64,000 bases of DNA from RYN-230 sp036497945 (GCA_036497945.1 DASXIN010000130.1:1-64000), one strand, 5' to 3'. Counted from the stretch's first letter, positions 22,344-31,728 are shown. A program made the numbers and translations. The notes: generated by a model from the sequence alone, not told the origin.

Positions 22344-24068
22344 TCACTTGGCGTCGGCGTAGCTGCTGACCACCGCGGTGCTGACCGGAAAGCGCACCGG
22401 GGTGTCGCCGAACACCAGCCGGCCGGCTTCCTCCCCCGCGGCGGCAACCGCCGCCACCACGTCCCCGGCCATCGCCTCCGGGCAGTGCACGATGACCTCG
22501 TCGTGCTGGAAGAAAACCAGCCCCGGCCCGTCCAGCGCCCCCGCTGGCCGGTCGTCCAGCTCGGCCAGGCGGCGGCGCAGGCCCGCGAGCAGGACCAGCG
22601 CCCAGTCGGCCGCGCTGGCCTGCACCACGAAGTTGCGGGTGAACCGGCCGCGGGCGCGCAGCGAGCGGCGGGCGCGCTGGTCGGCCGCGTCCGGTTCGTC
22701 GGGTGCGGCGGTCAGCCCGCGCCATTCGGCGGATGGCGGCGGGCAGGCCCGGCCGAGCCGGGACCGGACCACCCGGCCCTCCTCGCCCGCCCGGGCCGCG
22801 GCTTCCACATACTGGTCGGCCCGCGGGAACCGGCGGCGCAGCACGGCCAGCAGCTGCGACGCCTCGCCACCCGCCCCGCCGTACATGGCGGACAGCAGGG
22901 CCACCTTGGCCTTGGCCCGGTCGCCGCCGAACGCGCCAGCCAGCGCCTGGTACAGGTCGCCGGTGCCGGCCGCCTCGGCGAACGCGTGATCACCGGCCAG
23001 CGCGGCCAGCACCCGGGGCTCTAGCTGGGCCGCGTCGGCCACCACCAGCACCCAGCCCGGGTCGGCCACCACCGCGCGGCGCAGCACCCGGGGGATCTGC
23101 AGCGCGCCGCCGCCCCGGGTCGCCCAGCGCCCGGACACCACCCCGCCGACCACGTACTCCGGGCGGAACCGGCCGCCGGACACCCACTCGTCGAGCCAGG
23201 CCCAGCCGTTCGCGGTGTGCAACCGGGCCAGTTCCTTGTACTCCAGCAGCAACGGCACCGCCGGATGATCAACGTCGCGCAGCACCCAGGACCGGGTGGA
23301 CGTGATCCGGATCCCGTCGGTCGCGAACGCCTTGGTCAGCTGGGCTGGGGAGTCAGGGTTCACCGGCCGGCCGCCGAACGCCGCCGAGATCTGGCTAGCC
23401 AGCTCGGCCAGCCGGGGCGGCTGCAGCCCGGCAGGCGGCCGCGCCCCGAGCAGGCTGGCCAGCAGCGCGTCGTGCACGTCGGCCCGCCAGGGCACGCCCC
23501 GGGCCTGCATCTCGGCGGCGGCTAGGCCACCCGCCGACTCCACCGCGGCCAGCAGGCCGAAGCGGCCCGGATGTGGGTCGGCCGCGATCCGGCGCAGCTG
23601 GCCGGCGTGCGCGGCCACCAGCTGGTCCAGCGCGGCGCTGGCCTCGCCCAGGCCGGGCTCGGCTGGCCCGAACAAGGCGGCCTGCTGGCCCGCTGCCAGC
23701 CGCCCTGGCCCGGTCGCGGGCCGGTCGGCGGCCAGCCCGCCGGCGCCCCGCTCCGCCGACCCGGGCCCGGCCGGGCCCGGCTCGTCCGACCGGCCGTCGC
23801 GGCCGGTGAGCAGCGCCTCGACCAGCCGCACGTCGTGGCACCGGTCCACCCGCACCCCGGCCCGGAGCAGCGCCGGATAGGCCTGCGCGCTGTCCGCCCA
23901 CACCCAGCGCACCGGACCGTTCCGCGCATAGCTGGCCACCGCATCCGGCAGATCATTCAGCAGAACGCCGGCACCCTGCCCGGTGCCGTCGTCCGCTAGC
24001 TCCTTGAGCAGGGCCGTGCGGCCAGGCCCGGCCGCCACCGCAACCCGCACACCTTGATTGTCCGCCAA
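22344..24068 (-). CDS. Stand-alone family A DNA polymerase with degenerate exonuclease-like N-domain
   Basis: This 574-residue actinobacterial bifunctional 3-prime-5-prime exonuclease/DNA polymerase-like protein lacks the 5-prime nuclease domain of Pol I. Polymerase motifs appear as VVADAAQLEPRVLAALAG (motif A, where DYSQIELR is usual), AKVALLSAMYGGAGGEASQL (motif B region) and FFQHDEVIVHCPE (motif C with its Asp-Glu). QIPRVLRRAVVADPG precedes motif A. The N-terminal 190 residues are Ala/Gly-rich, and I cannot find intact DEDD exonuclease residues. A role in DNA repair is likely. TTG 24068 is the longest start; GTG 24050 (MRVAVAAGPG) is an alternative. Confidence 0.88.
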   Translation of the reverse strand: MADNQGVRVAVAAGPGRTALLKELADDGTGQGAGVLLNDLPDAVASYARNGPVRWVWADSAQAYPALLRAGVRVDRCHDVRLVEALLTGRDGRSDEPGPAGPGSAERGAGGLAADRPATGPGRLAAGQQAALFGPAEPGLGEASAALDQLVAAHAGQLRRIAADPHPGRFGLLAAVESAGGLAAAEMQARGVPWRADVHDALLASLLGARPPAGLQPPRLAELASQISAAFGGRPVNPDSPAQLTKAFATDGIRITSTRSWVLRDVDHPAVPLLLEYKELARLHTANGWAWLDEWVSGGRFRPEYVVGGVVSGRWATRGGGALQIPRVLRRAVVADPGWVLVVADAAQLEPRVLAALAGDHAFAEAAGTGDLYQALAGAFGGDRAKAKVALLSAMYGGAGGEASQLLAVLRRRFPRADQYVEAAARAGEEGRVVRSRLGRACPPPSAEWRGLTAAPDEPDAADQRARRSLRARGRFTRNFVVQASAADWALVLLAGLRRRLAELDDRPAGALDGPGLVFFQHDEVIVHCPEAMAGDVVAAVAAAGEEAGRLVFGDTPVRFPVSTAVVSSYADAK

Positions 24069-24141
24069 CCTGCCGACAACTGGTGCCTGGGCCCGGCCCG
24101 GTCCCTGGGCAGGCCGGGTCGGGCCCAGACGTCTCTACCGG

Positions 24142-24747
24142 TCAGCCGGCCGCCGGCGGCGGGCCACCCGAGCCGGGAGCAAACCGCCCGGCATCCAGCA
24201 GCGAGAGGTCGATGAGCCGGGTCAGGCTGGCGGTCGAACCGTGCACCGTGGCAGTGACGGCCACCCGGTTGCCGACCTTGACCGAGCCGATTCCGGTACG
24301 CCCGGCGGCCACCCGGGTCGCGCTGGTCACCTGGTAGGTCTTGGTGTAGCCATCCGCGCTGCGCACGGTCAGCGACGAGCTGCTGACCGCGGTCACCGTG
24401 CCGGTCTGGATGTCCTCGGTGCGGTACTGGCCGCCGGGCTGCGGCACCACGACCTGGCCGTGCACGACGCCACCCGGACCGGCGAAGAACCCGCCGCCGC
24501 CGGGTGTTCCGTGGCCCATCGGTCCGCGGAAGGCCGGCCAGTGCCCGGGTACCCGGCTGCCCGCGGATGGGCTGCCCGTGGGGGCGGACGGCGTGGGAGT
24601 GGCCGGTGCGTTGGTGGCCGAGGAAGCGGACGAGGCGGTGGCCAGCGCGGCCCCACCCGCCCCGGCGAGCAGCGCCACCGCGGCGACCGCGATCATCGTC
24701 AGCGGAGGACGAAGCCGCCGGTTCGGCGGGCCGCTCGCGGATGTCAC
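24142..24747 (-). CDS. Membrane-anchored or secreted protein with a DUF5666-like beta domain
   Basis: The product is 201 residues. A hydrophobic segment at about 16-38 (LTMIAVAAVALLAGAGGAALATA) acts as signal or anchor. A Pro/Ser/Thr-rich stalk follows (about 45-70) and then a Gly-rich part. The C-terminal domain QTGTVTAVSSSSLTVRSADG to VGNRVAVTATVHGSTA resembles the OB-like DUF5666 repeats of exported actinobacterial proteins. Its function is unknown; it probably sits in the envelope. GTG 24747 is the start. It is read away from the polymerase gene, with a 73-bp gap. Confidence 0.65.
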   Translation of the reverse strand: MTSASGPPNRRLRPPLTMIAVAAVALLAGAGGAALATASSASSATNAPATPTPSAPTGSPSAGSRVPGHWPAFRGPMGHGTPGGGGFFAGPGGVVHGQVVVPQPGGQYRTEDIQTGTVTAVSSSSLTVRSADGYTKTYQVTSATRVAAGRTGIGSVKVGNRVAVTATVHGSTASLTRLIDLSLLDAGRFAPGSGGPPPAAG

Positions 24748-25237
24748 GGCACCATTGAAGCTACCGCACCTTAGCTTTAGCTGAAGGCCCGCTCAAGGAT
24801 CTCTGCTGGGCCGTCCCGGGCAGTAGTCGCGGCCCGCGCGGGCTGCCGCTGGCCAGCTCGCGCGGGCCGAAGCTCGCGCCGCGGGGACGCCACCGGCTGG
24901 TGTATGGATACGCAGAGATGGCCAGCAAGCTGCGCCGCTGGCCCTGGGAGAACTCAGTCTCCGGCCTGGGACCTGGCCCAGGATCGACCCCGGCAGTGCT
25001 GGAACGGACCCCCTCGAGCGGCCTGCGCGAATCACCGCTCGGCTCGGCCCGGCCATCCGCCGGGGCCGACCCCCCCTTCAGATCTGAACTGAACTGCTGA
25101 TCTGGTACTGCGCCAACTGAACTGCTGTGAACTTCGGTCTTCACTTACCGTGGCGCCGGCTACCCGTCGTAACGGCCGCCGGCCGGGCCATCTCCCTGGC
25201 CGGAACTGCGCCCTGGACTGGCCGCTTGCTGCGTCCC
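24748..25237. other. 490-bp region between the DUF5666-like gene and bldC
   Basis: Both neighbours are on the minus strand. A 127-codon frame at 24761-25144 covers part of it but has a Ser/Pro/Gly/Arg composition typical of antisense high-GC DNA and no recognisable motif, so I do not call it. TTAGCTTTAGCTGAA near 24772 is a small direct repeat close to the downstream promoter region. I see nothing else. Confidence 0.4.
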
Positions 25238-25441
25238 CTACTCCGACCGCTGCTGCGGGATGCCCGCCAGCAATGCGCGGACTTCTGTCTCCCGGTACCG
25301 GCGGTGCCCACCCAGTGTGCGGATGGAGGTCAGCTTCCCGGCCTTCGCCCAGCGGGTAACCGTCTTGGGGTCGACGCGGAACATTGTTGCGACCTCCGCC
25401 GGCGTCAACAGCGGCTCAGTCTCGGGTGTACGTGCAGACAT
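25238..25441 (-). CDS. bldC: Developmental regulator BldC
   Basis: This 67-residue MerR-type winged helix protein without an effector domain contains EPLLTPAEVATMFRVDPKTV, TRWAKAGKLTSIRTLGGHRR and YRETEVRALL, nearly the whole of Streptomyces BldC (68 residues) as I know it. BldC binds direct repeats cooperatively and holds back sporulation genes during vegetative growth. Neighbouring vdh, DUF3073 and purM support orthology. The ATG at 25441 is preceded by GAGAGG in the minus-strand leader. Confidence 0.95.
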   Translation of the reverse strand: MSARTPETEPLLTPAEVATMFRVDPKTVTRWAKAGKLTSIRTLGGHRRYRETEVRALLAGIPQQRSE

Positions 25442-25662
25442 GTCTACGGCCTCTCCTCTTGGACCAGTCTTGCGATCCGGCGTTGTTGCTTTTGTCCGAC
25501 TCCGTGTGGAGCCTGCCGTGGATGTCCTATATGGCCCACTCAGACCATATTGCCATCACCAGCGGTGACAAGTCGACCACCAGGAGCAAAGATTCTGTGA
25601 CAGGTCGCCCCCGTTGCTCCACTGATATGCGTCACGCTGCGTGATTCTAGCGACACGTATAG

Positions 25663-26601
25663 TCAGTTGGCGGCTTCGAGCGACTCCAGCGCCTGCCACC
25701 TGCTGCGCAGCCGCTGATAGAGCACGGCGGCCAGATCCGGCTGGCCTTCCCGGCTCGCGCTGATGGCCGCCGACACCTCGGCCACCGACTGATCGGCGCG
25801 CAGCGCTTCGTCGTCCAGCAGGTGTACCAGGCCGCCGTAGTCGAGTTCCAGCACCGAGTGCGGATGGAACTCCTCCAGCCAGCGCCCGACCTGCGCAATC
25901 TCCAGGCCGGCCGGCCACGGGCCGACGACCCCACTATCGGCCGGGCCCCGGTGGCCGCGGCCCGCCGCCCGGCCCCGCTGACCGGCTAACGCGTCACCGC
26001 CGGTGCCCTGGACCGCGTTCAGCGCCCGGGCCACCCGGCGCCGGGCCTGCGACATGGCCGTGGTGTAACTGAGCGTCCGGGTGGCCGACGCGGTCGCCGG
26101 GCCGCGGGCCTCCGCATCCCCCGTCCGGCCCAGCACCAGCCAGCGCTCCTCCGGGGCGAACGGCACGAACCACGCGGTGGGCACCGACCAGGTGCTGGCC
26201 TGGATGAACACCCGCAGCGAGGCGGCCTGCCCCTGCCACCGGGCGAAGTCGCGCAGGGCGGCATCCGCCTGGCCGGCCGCGAACGCCGTGGCCAGCAGGG
26301 GCCGGGTGTCGGCCCGCAGCCGGGAAAGCGCGAGCCACGAGCGGAGCCGGGTCTGCCACGGGCAGATGTAGGTGACCCCGTCCGCCCACCGGACGTACGC
26401 GTGCTCGCTCTCCCGCGCCGGGGCGGCGACCGGCGGCGTGGCGATCAGCCGGCCGAGGGCTTCAGCCTGCTCGGCGTCGAGGGCCGCGGCCCGGCGCGGG
26501 CGGTTCGGTGACACTGCGTATTCGGACCAGCGCTGGCGCTCGGCCTCGCTGAACGCGGCCAGTGGCTCGTAGACGCGCAGATATGCCGCGTAGGGTCGCA
26601 C
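25663..26601 (-). CDS. Conserved actinobacterial protein of unknown function next to bldC
   Basis: About 312 residues with no signal peptide or membrane segment. Recognisable features are VRPYAAYLRVYEPLAAFSE at the start, YAVSPNRPRRAAALDAEQAEALG, VRWADGVTYICPWQTRLRSWLAL, VPTAWFVPFAPEERWLVLG and the C-terminal LEIAQVGRWLEEFHPHSVLELDYGGLVHLLDDE. GTG 26601 is chosen because sequence before it (to 26664) is unlike protein. I recall uncharacterised genes of this sort beside bldC in other actinomycetes. Its role is unknown. Confidence 0.75.
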   Translation of the reverse strand: MRPYAAYLRVYEPLAAFSEAERQRWSEYAVSPNRPRRAAALDAEQAEALGRLIATPPVAAPARESEHAYVRWADGVTYICPWQTRLRSWLALSRLRADTRPLLATAFAAGQADAALRDFARWQGQAASLRVFIQASTWSVPTAWFVPFAPEERWLVLGRTGDAEARGPATASATRTLSYTTAMSQARRRVARALNAVQGTGGDALAGQRGRAAGRGHRGPADSGVVGPWPAGLEIAQVGRWLEEFHPHSVLELDYGGLVHLLDDEALRADQSVAEVSAAISASREGQPDLAAVLYQRLRSRWQALESLEAAN

Positions 26602-26814
26602 GTTGGCATCCTGGCATGCTGTGGGAGGCGGTAGATGTCCAGTCCATAACGAGATCGTCACCACCCGGCCGGCATCCCAGCCGGGACGCCGCGGGCACGT
26701 CAGGGCAGCCGGCGGGCGATAGTCTCTGTGCCAGGGCTGGCCGCGAACCCCAGGGGCTGGCCCATGTGGCGTTTACCCAGGTCGACAACCAGGACCGGAG
26801 AGGTAGTCACGACC

Positions 26815-27957
26815 GTGACCAGCGTTTTCGCGAGACCCGCGGACAGCAGCAACCATCCTGCCGACGGCGCGGCCGCCATCGGCCAGGCCGTCGGCCCCGG
26901 CGGCCAGTCAGGACACGAGCAGGTCGTCTTCTGCCAGGACACGCAGAGCGGCCTGCGGGCCATCATCGCCATCTACTCCACCGCGCTCGGCCCGGGGCTG
27001 GGCGGAACCAGGTTCTACCCTTATCCGGACGCGGACGCGGCCCTGGCCGACGTGCTCAACCTGTCCCGCGCCATGGCGTACAAGAATGCGCTGGCCGGCC
27101 TGGATCACGGCGGCGGCAAGGCGGTCATCATCGGTGACCCGGCCACGGACAAGTCGGAAGCCCTGCTCCGCGCGTACGGCCGCTTCGTCGAGTCGCTGGG
27201 CGGGCGGTATATCACCGCCTGCGACATCGGCACCTACAGCGAAGACATGGACATCATCGCCCGCGAGTCCCGGCAGGTGACCGGCCGGACGGTGCCGAAC
27301 GGCGGCGCGGGCGACTCCTCGGTGCTGACCGCGTTCGGCGTGTTCCAGGGCATGCGGGCCGCGGCCGAGCACCTGTGGGGCTCGGCCAGCCTGGACGGCC
27401 GGGTGGTCGGCGTGGAAGGGGTGGGCAAGGTCGGCCGCCGCCTGGCCGGCCTGCTGACCGAGGCCGGGGCGACCGTGGTCATCTGCGACGTGAACCCGGA
27501 CGCGGTGGCCCGGGTGCAGGCGGCTCACCCGGGAGTGACCGTGGCTGCCAGCACCCGCGACCTCATCACCCGGCCGCTGGACGTCTTCGCGCCCTGCGCG
27601 CTGGGCGGAGCACTGAACGACGACAGCGTGGCCGCGCTCACCGCCAGCATCGTCTGCGGCGGGGCGAACAACCAGCTGGCCCACGCCGGCATCGAGAAGG
27701 TGCTGGCCGACCGGGGCATCCTCTATGCCCCTGACTACGTGGTGAACGCGGGCGGGGTGATCCAGGTGGCGGATGAGCTCGGCGGCTTCAACTTCGACCG
27801 GGCCAAGGCGCGCGCCGCACAGATCTTCGCCACCACCAGGCAGATCTTTGCCCTGGCCGATGCGGACGGGGTGCCGCCGGCCGTGGCCGCCGACCGGCTC
27901 GCGGAGCGCAGGATGTCCGAGGTAGGCAGGCTGCGGGGTATCTGGCTGAGTCGGTGA
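26815..27957 (+). CDS. vdh: Valine (Leu/Val/Phe-type) dehydrogenase
   Basis: This 380-residue NAD-dependent enzyme removes the amino group of branched-chain amino acids to give 2-oxo acids. TALGPGLGGTRFYPYPD, then MAYKNALAGLDHGGGKAVI (the two catalytic/binding Lys), CDIGTYSEDMDIIARES, GVEGVGKVGRRLAGLL (Rossmann loop) and CGGANNQLAH are family hallmarks. GTG 26815 is chosen; GGAGAGG lies 12 bp upstream. The 2-oxo acids it makes are substrates of the BkdABC complex encoded at 36.6-40.1 kb. The position between bldC and DUF3073/purM matches Streptomyces. Confidence 0.93.
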   Translation: MTSVFARPADSSNHPADGAAAIGQAVGPGGQSGHEQVVFCQDTQSGLRAIIAIYSTALGPGLGGTRFYPYPDADAALADVLNLSRAMAYKNALAGLDHGGGKAVIIGDPATDKSEALLRAYGRFVESLGGRYITACDIGTYSEDMDIIARESRQVTGRTVPNGGAGDSSVLTAFGVFQGMRAAAEHLWGSASLDGRVVGVEGVGKVGRRLAGLLTEAGATVVICDVNPDAVARVQAAHPGVTVAASTRDLITRPLDVFAPCALGGALNDDSVAALTASIVCGGANNQLAHAGIEKVLADRGILYAPDYVVNAGGVIQVADELGGFNFDRAKARAAQIFATTRQIFALADADGVPPAVAADRLAERRMSEVGRLRGIWLSR

Positions 27958-28200
27958 GGTTTCGCGCGCAGCCGGCCGCGCAGCTACATTTGGTGCCGGT
28001 CAACTAAGGACTGCTGGCATCCTGCAGAGGCGCTTACGCCGCAAAGCAGGTACGGTTGGTTCTGTACGCAAGCTGGTGGCACGTCGCACTTCAAGAGGTG
28101 GAGCGGCGACGGGGCCGTCTGTCATGCGTAGAGCCGCAAGTCATCAGCGCAGGGAGCAGGGGCCGCACAAAGGCTCCGCATGTTCGAGGGGGTCGAGCCA

Positions 28201-28461
28201 ATGGGGCGCGGCCGAGCCAAGGCCAAGCAGGTAAAGGTGGCACGCCAGCTGAAGTACAACAGCGGCGGCACGGACCTTGACCGGCTGCGGACTGAGCTGG
28301 GTGTCGGAAGGGACGACGAGGATGCGGATGGCGGCGACCCCTACGCAGACCTCGCGGGGCGTTACGCGGACGCCGAGTATGCCGATGACGAGGACGACGA
28401 GGACGAGGACGACGACGACCTCGGCGGCAGCAACGGGTCACACTTCCGGCGGTCTTCCTAA
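28201..28461 (+). CDS. DUF3073 family protein
   Basis: This 86-residue small basic-then-acidic protein starts MGRGRAKAKQVKVARQLKYN, the invariant beginning of DUF3073, followed by TDLDRLRTELG. It ends in a long Asp/Glu tract (DDEDDEDEDDDD). It is widespread beside purM in actinobacteria, with unknown function. The charge split suggests nucleic-acid or ribosome association, which is inference. ATG 28201 follows GAGGGGGTCGAGCCA. Confidence 0.92.
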   Translation: MGRGRAKAKQVKVARQLKYNSGGTDLDRLRTELGVGRDDEDADGGDPYADLAGRYADAEYADDEDDEDEDDDDLGGSNGSHFRRSS

Positions 28462-28489
28462 GCCTGACTAGCCGAGCAGCGCACGAACG

Positions 28490-28535
28490 CTGAACCCGCC
28501 GCCGCAGGCCGGCCATCGGGGTGCGCCGGGTTCAG
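28490..28535. terminator. Inverted repeat between DUF3073 and purM ends
   Basis: CTGAACCCG (28490) and CGGGTTCAG (28527) can pair. The right arm overlaps the purM stop codon. The genes converge here, so it may stop transcription of DUF3073. Confidence 0.4.
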
Positions 28536-29581
28536 GCTGCGTGCTGCCCGGTCAGCCGGGCGGCGCCGGCGCCGGGCACGATCTCGCCCAGCAGCCAGGC
28601 GGGCACATCCCGGTCGGCCAGCAAGTCCAGGGCGCAGTCGGCGTCCGGGCGGCTGAGCAGGGCGACCATGCCCACGCCCATGTTGAATACCCGCTCCATC
28701 TCCTCGGCCGGCACGCCGCCGCGCTCGGCGAGCAGGCCGAATACCGGGGCGGGCGACCAGCTGGACCGATCCAGCACGGCATCCATCCCGGCGGGCAGCA
28801 CCCGGGCCAGGTTGGCGGCCAGCCCGCCCCCGGTGACATGGGCAAAGGCATGCACCGCGCAGTGCCCGGCCAGCGCGAGGCAGTCCCGGGCATAGATCCG
28901 GGTCGGGGTGAGCAGCTCGGCCCCCAGCGGCCCGCCGAGTTCGGGGATGTCCTGGTCGAGGTCGAGCCGGGCCCGGTCCAGCACGTGCCGGGCCAGCGAG
29001 AAGCCGTTCGAGTGCAGTCCCGACGAGCCCATCGCGAGGACCACGTCACCCACCTCGACCCGGTGCGGGCCGAGCAGGTCAGCCTGCTCCACCACGCCGG
29101 TGGCCGCACCCGCGATGTCGAAGTCGTCCGGCCCGAAGTGACCCGGATGCTCGGCCGTCTCGCCGCCGATGAGCGCGCAGCCGGCCTGCACGCAGCCCTC
29201 GGCGATGCCGGCCAGGATGCTGGCCGCGCGTTCCGGGCGCAGCCTGCCGAACACCATGTAGTCCGTCATGAACAGCGGCTCCGCGCCACACACCACCAGG
29301 TCGTCCACCACCATGCCGACCAGGTCGATGCCGATCGTGTCGTAGCGGCCCAGCCGGCTGGCGATGACCACCTTGGTGCCCACCCCGTCGGTGGAGGTGG
29401 CCAGCAGCGGCCGCCGCATCGCGGTCAGTTTGGCCGCGTCGAACAGCCCGGCGAAGCCTCCCAGGCCACCAATCACCTCAGGTCCCGCGGTCCTGGTGAC
29501 CGACGCCCGCATCAGGTCCACCGCCCGCTCACCGGCCGCGATGTCCACCCCCGCGTCCCGGTAGCTGGGCCGCTCGGTCAC
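28532..29581 (-). CDS. purM: Phosphoribosylformylglycinamidine cyclo-ligase (AIR synthetase)
   Basis: This 349-residue enzyme converts FGAM to AIR with ATP in purine synthesis. Motifs include SYRDAGVDIAAGERAVDLM, LLATSTDGVGTKVVIA, GIDLVGMVVDDLVVCGAEPLF, ALIGGETAEHPGHF, GSSGLHSNGFSLAR, HVTGGGLAANLARVLP and VFNMGVGMVAL. GTG 29581 overlaps the purF stop by GTGA, so translation is coupled. It is the last gene of the minus-strand sequence SCP-like protein, purF, purM. Confidence 0.97.
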   Translation of the reverse strand: MTERPSYRDAGVDIAAGERAVDLMRASVTRTAGPEVIGGLGGFAGLFDAAKLTAMRRPLLATSTDGVGTKVVIASRLGRYDTIGIDLVGMVVDDLVVCGAEPLFMTDYMVFGRLRPERAASILAGIAEGCVQAGCALIGGETAEHPGHFGPDDFDIAGAATGVVEQADLLGPHRVEVGDVVLAMGSSGLHSNGFSLARHVLDRARLDLDQDIPELGGPLGAELLTPTRIYARDCLALAGHCAVHAFAHVTGGGLAANLARVLPAGMDAVLDRSSWSPAPVFGLLAERGGVPAEEMERVFNMGVGMVALLSRPDADCALDLLADRDVPAWLLGEIVPGAGAARLTGQHAA

Positions 29582-31047
29582 GTGGCCACCGGCGGGGCCA
29601 CTTCCAGTAGGTGCTTGCCCCGCTCGGCTTTGGCCACCGGGATCGGGTAGTTGCCGTCGAAGCAGGCCCGGCAGAGCCGGCCAGCCGGCAGCGTGGTCGC
29701 CTCGGTGAGCCCGTCCAGCGAGATGAAGCCCAGCGAATCGGCCCCGATGGAGTCCCTGATCTCCTCGACGGCCAGGCTGCCCGCGATGAGCTCGGCCCGG
29801 GTGGCGAAGTCGATGCCGTAGAAACACGGCCAGGCCACCGGCGGGCTGGAGATGCGCACGTGCACTTCGGCCGCGCCCGCCTCGCGGAGCATGGCCACGA
29901 TGGCTCGCTGGGTGTTGCCGCGCACGATGGAGTCGTCGACCACGACGACCCGCTGGCCGGCGATGACACCGCGGAGCGGGTTCAGCTTGAGCCGGATCCC
30001 GCGCTGCCGGATCGTCTGGCTGGGCTGGATGAACGTCCGGCCTACATAGGAGTTCTTGACCAGGCCCTGGCCGTAGGGGATGCCACTGGCCTGCGCGTAG
30101 CCGATGGCCGCCGGGGTGCCGGACTCCGGTACCGGGATGACCAGATCCGCCTCGACCGGGTGCTCGGCGGCCAGCATGCGGCCGACCTGGACCCGGGTGG
30201 CCTGCACGCTGCGCCCGGCGATGGCGGTGTCCGGCCGGGCCAGGTAGACGTACTCGAACAGGCACCCAGCCGGGTGGGCCCGGGCAAAGGACTGCGACCG
30301 GACGCCACGCTCGTCGATGGTGATCAGCTCGCCGGGCTCGACCTCCCGGACGAACGCGGCGCCGACGATGTCCAGCGCCGCGGTCTCGCTGGCCACCACC
30401 CAGCCGCGGGCCAGCCGGCCCAGCACCAGCGGGCGGAACCCTTGCGGGTCCCGGGCCGCGTACAGGGTGTGCTCGTCCATGAACACCAGCGAGTAGGCGC
30501 CACGCACCAGCGGCAGTGTGGCCAGCACGCTGTCCTCGACGCTGGCCATCCGCGGGTCGGCGAACAGCGCGGTCAGCACGTCCGTGTCGGTGGTGGCCCG
30601 CTGCCCCATCCCCGGCCGGGCGATATCGGCGCCGCTGGCGATGGCGGCCAGTTCCAGCGTGTTGATCAGGTTCCCGTTGTGCCCCAGCGCCAGGCTGGCC
30701 GCCGGGGTGGACCGGAACGTCGGCTGCGCGTTCTCCCAGACCGACGCGCCGCTGGTGGAGTACCGGCAGTGGCCGACCGCGATGTAACCGCGCAGCGTGG
30801 ACAGCGCGGCCTCGTCGAACACCTGGGCCACCAGGCCCATGTCCTTGTAGACCACGATTCGGTCGCCGTCGCTGACCGCGATGCCCGCGGACTCCTGGCC
30901 GCGGTGCTGCAGTGCGTACAGGCCGAAGTAGGCAAGCTTCGCTACTTCCTCGCCCGGGGACCACACGCCGAACACGCCGCATGCGTCCCGAGGGGGCCGG
31001 TCCGTGGGATCTACATCGTCCGTCAGTCGGCCATCGGGGGTGACCAC
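29578..31047 (-). CDS. purF: Amidophosphoribosyltransferase
   Basis: This 489-residue enzyme makes phosphoribosylamine from PRPP and glutamine, the first step of purine synthesis. The Ntn nucleophile Cys is in RDACGVFGVWSPGEE after a propeptide of about 22 residues, followed by YALQHRGQESAGIAV. The PRPP loop reads VVVVDDSIVRGNTQRAIV. YVGRTFIQPSQTIRQRGIRLKLNPL and the late LCRACFDGNYP Cys pair point to the Bacillus-type enzyme with a 4Fe-4S cluster. GTG 31047 lies four bases after the stop of the SCP-like gene. Confidence 0.97.
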   Translation of the reverse strand: MVTPDGRLTDDVDPTDRPPRDACGVFGVWSPGEEVAKLAYFGLYALQHRGQESAGIAVSDGDRIVVYKDMGLVAQVFDEAALSTLRGYIAVGHCRYSTSGASVWENAQPTFRSTPAASLALGHNGNLINTLELAAIASGADIARPGMGQRATTDTDVLTALFADPRMASVEDSVLATLPLVRGAYSLVFMDEHTLYAARDPQGFRPLVLGRLARGWVVASETAALDIVGAAFVREVEPGELITIDERGVRSQSFARAHPAGCLFEYVYLARPDTAIAGRSVQATRVQVGRMLAAEHPVEADLVIPVPESGTPAAIGYAQASGIPYGQGLVKNSYVGRTFIQPSQTIRQRGIRLKLNPLRGVIAGQRVVVVDDSIVRGNTQRAIVAMLREAGAAEVHVRISSPPVAWPCFYGIDFATRAELIAGSLAVEEIRDSIGADSLGFISLDGLTEATTLPAGRLCRACFDGNYPIPVAKAERGKHLLEVAPPVAT

Positions 31048-31051
31048 CCGG

Positions 31052-31537
31052 TCAGTCTAGTGAGGCCGGACCGCTGCTGGTGCCGCGGAGCAGCGGCAAC
31101 AGCCCGGACAGGTCGGCCCGCGGCCCGCTGGCGCTGACCCGCCCGGCCGCTACCGCGTCGGTCCAGGACAGCCGGCCAGCGGCCAGCAGCACCCAGGTCA
31201 CCGGGTCCATCTCCACCACGTTCGGTGGGGTGCCCCGGGTGTGCCGGGGGCCCTCGACGCACTGCACCGCGGCGTACGGCGGCACCCGGACCTCCACCGC
31301 GCGGCCCGGGGCATCGGCGGCCAGCAGATCGAGCAGGTAGGTGACCGCGGCCCGGAGCGCATCGGGCCGGGCCTGGGCGGCCGGGCCGTCCAGCGCGTCG
31401 AGCACGGCCAGGACGAGGGCCCGGCCCGCCCGGCCCGCCTCGGCGGGCCCGGCCCACGGCGGCTGGCCAAGGTCGGCCCGCTGGGCTTGCAGCGCGGTAA
31501 GCATTCGCTGCGGGTTGGCGCGCGGGCGGGCTGGCAT
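31052..31537 (-). CDS. Sterol-carrier-like (SCP2-fold) family protein upstream of purF
   Basis: This protein of about 161 residues resembles the sterol carrier family proteins that precede purF in actinobacteria. The central part VRVPPYAAVQCVEGPRHTRGTPPNVVEMDPVTWVLLAAGRLSW gives the SCP2-like beta sheet, and the N-terminal ANPQRMLTALQAQRADLGQPPW is helical. No ligand is known. ATG 31537 is chosen; GTG 31540 and TTG 31546 are possible. The spacing to purF is four bases, so they are co-transcribed. Confidence 0.75.
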   Translation of the reverse strand: MPARPRANPQRMLTALQAQRADLGQPPWAGPAEAGRAGRALVLAVLDALDGPAAQARPDALRAAVTYLLDLLAADAPGRAVEVRVPPYAAVQCVEGPRHTRGTPPNVVEMDPVTWVLLAAGRLSWTDAVAAGRVSASGPRADLSGLLPLLRGTSSGPASLD

Positions 31538-31728
31538 CACAGGCAACCTATCGTGAGCCCCGGGTGGTGTCTTGGCCGCGGTTTCCGATCACGGACAGTA
31601 CAGAATTGTGCTAAGTGCAGGCACACAACGTAGCCGATTACTACCGGAGCGCAGCCCTAGATTTCGTAATTTGAGCTATTTTCGGATATCGGTAGCAGGA
31701 CCGGCCCATAGCAGGTAGTCAGCTGAAT

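Noticed and set aside
24761..25144. 127-codon minus-strand frame between the DUF5666-like gene and bldC
   Set aside because: There is no ribosome site, biased composition and no recognisable motif.
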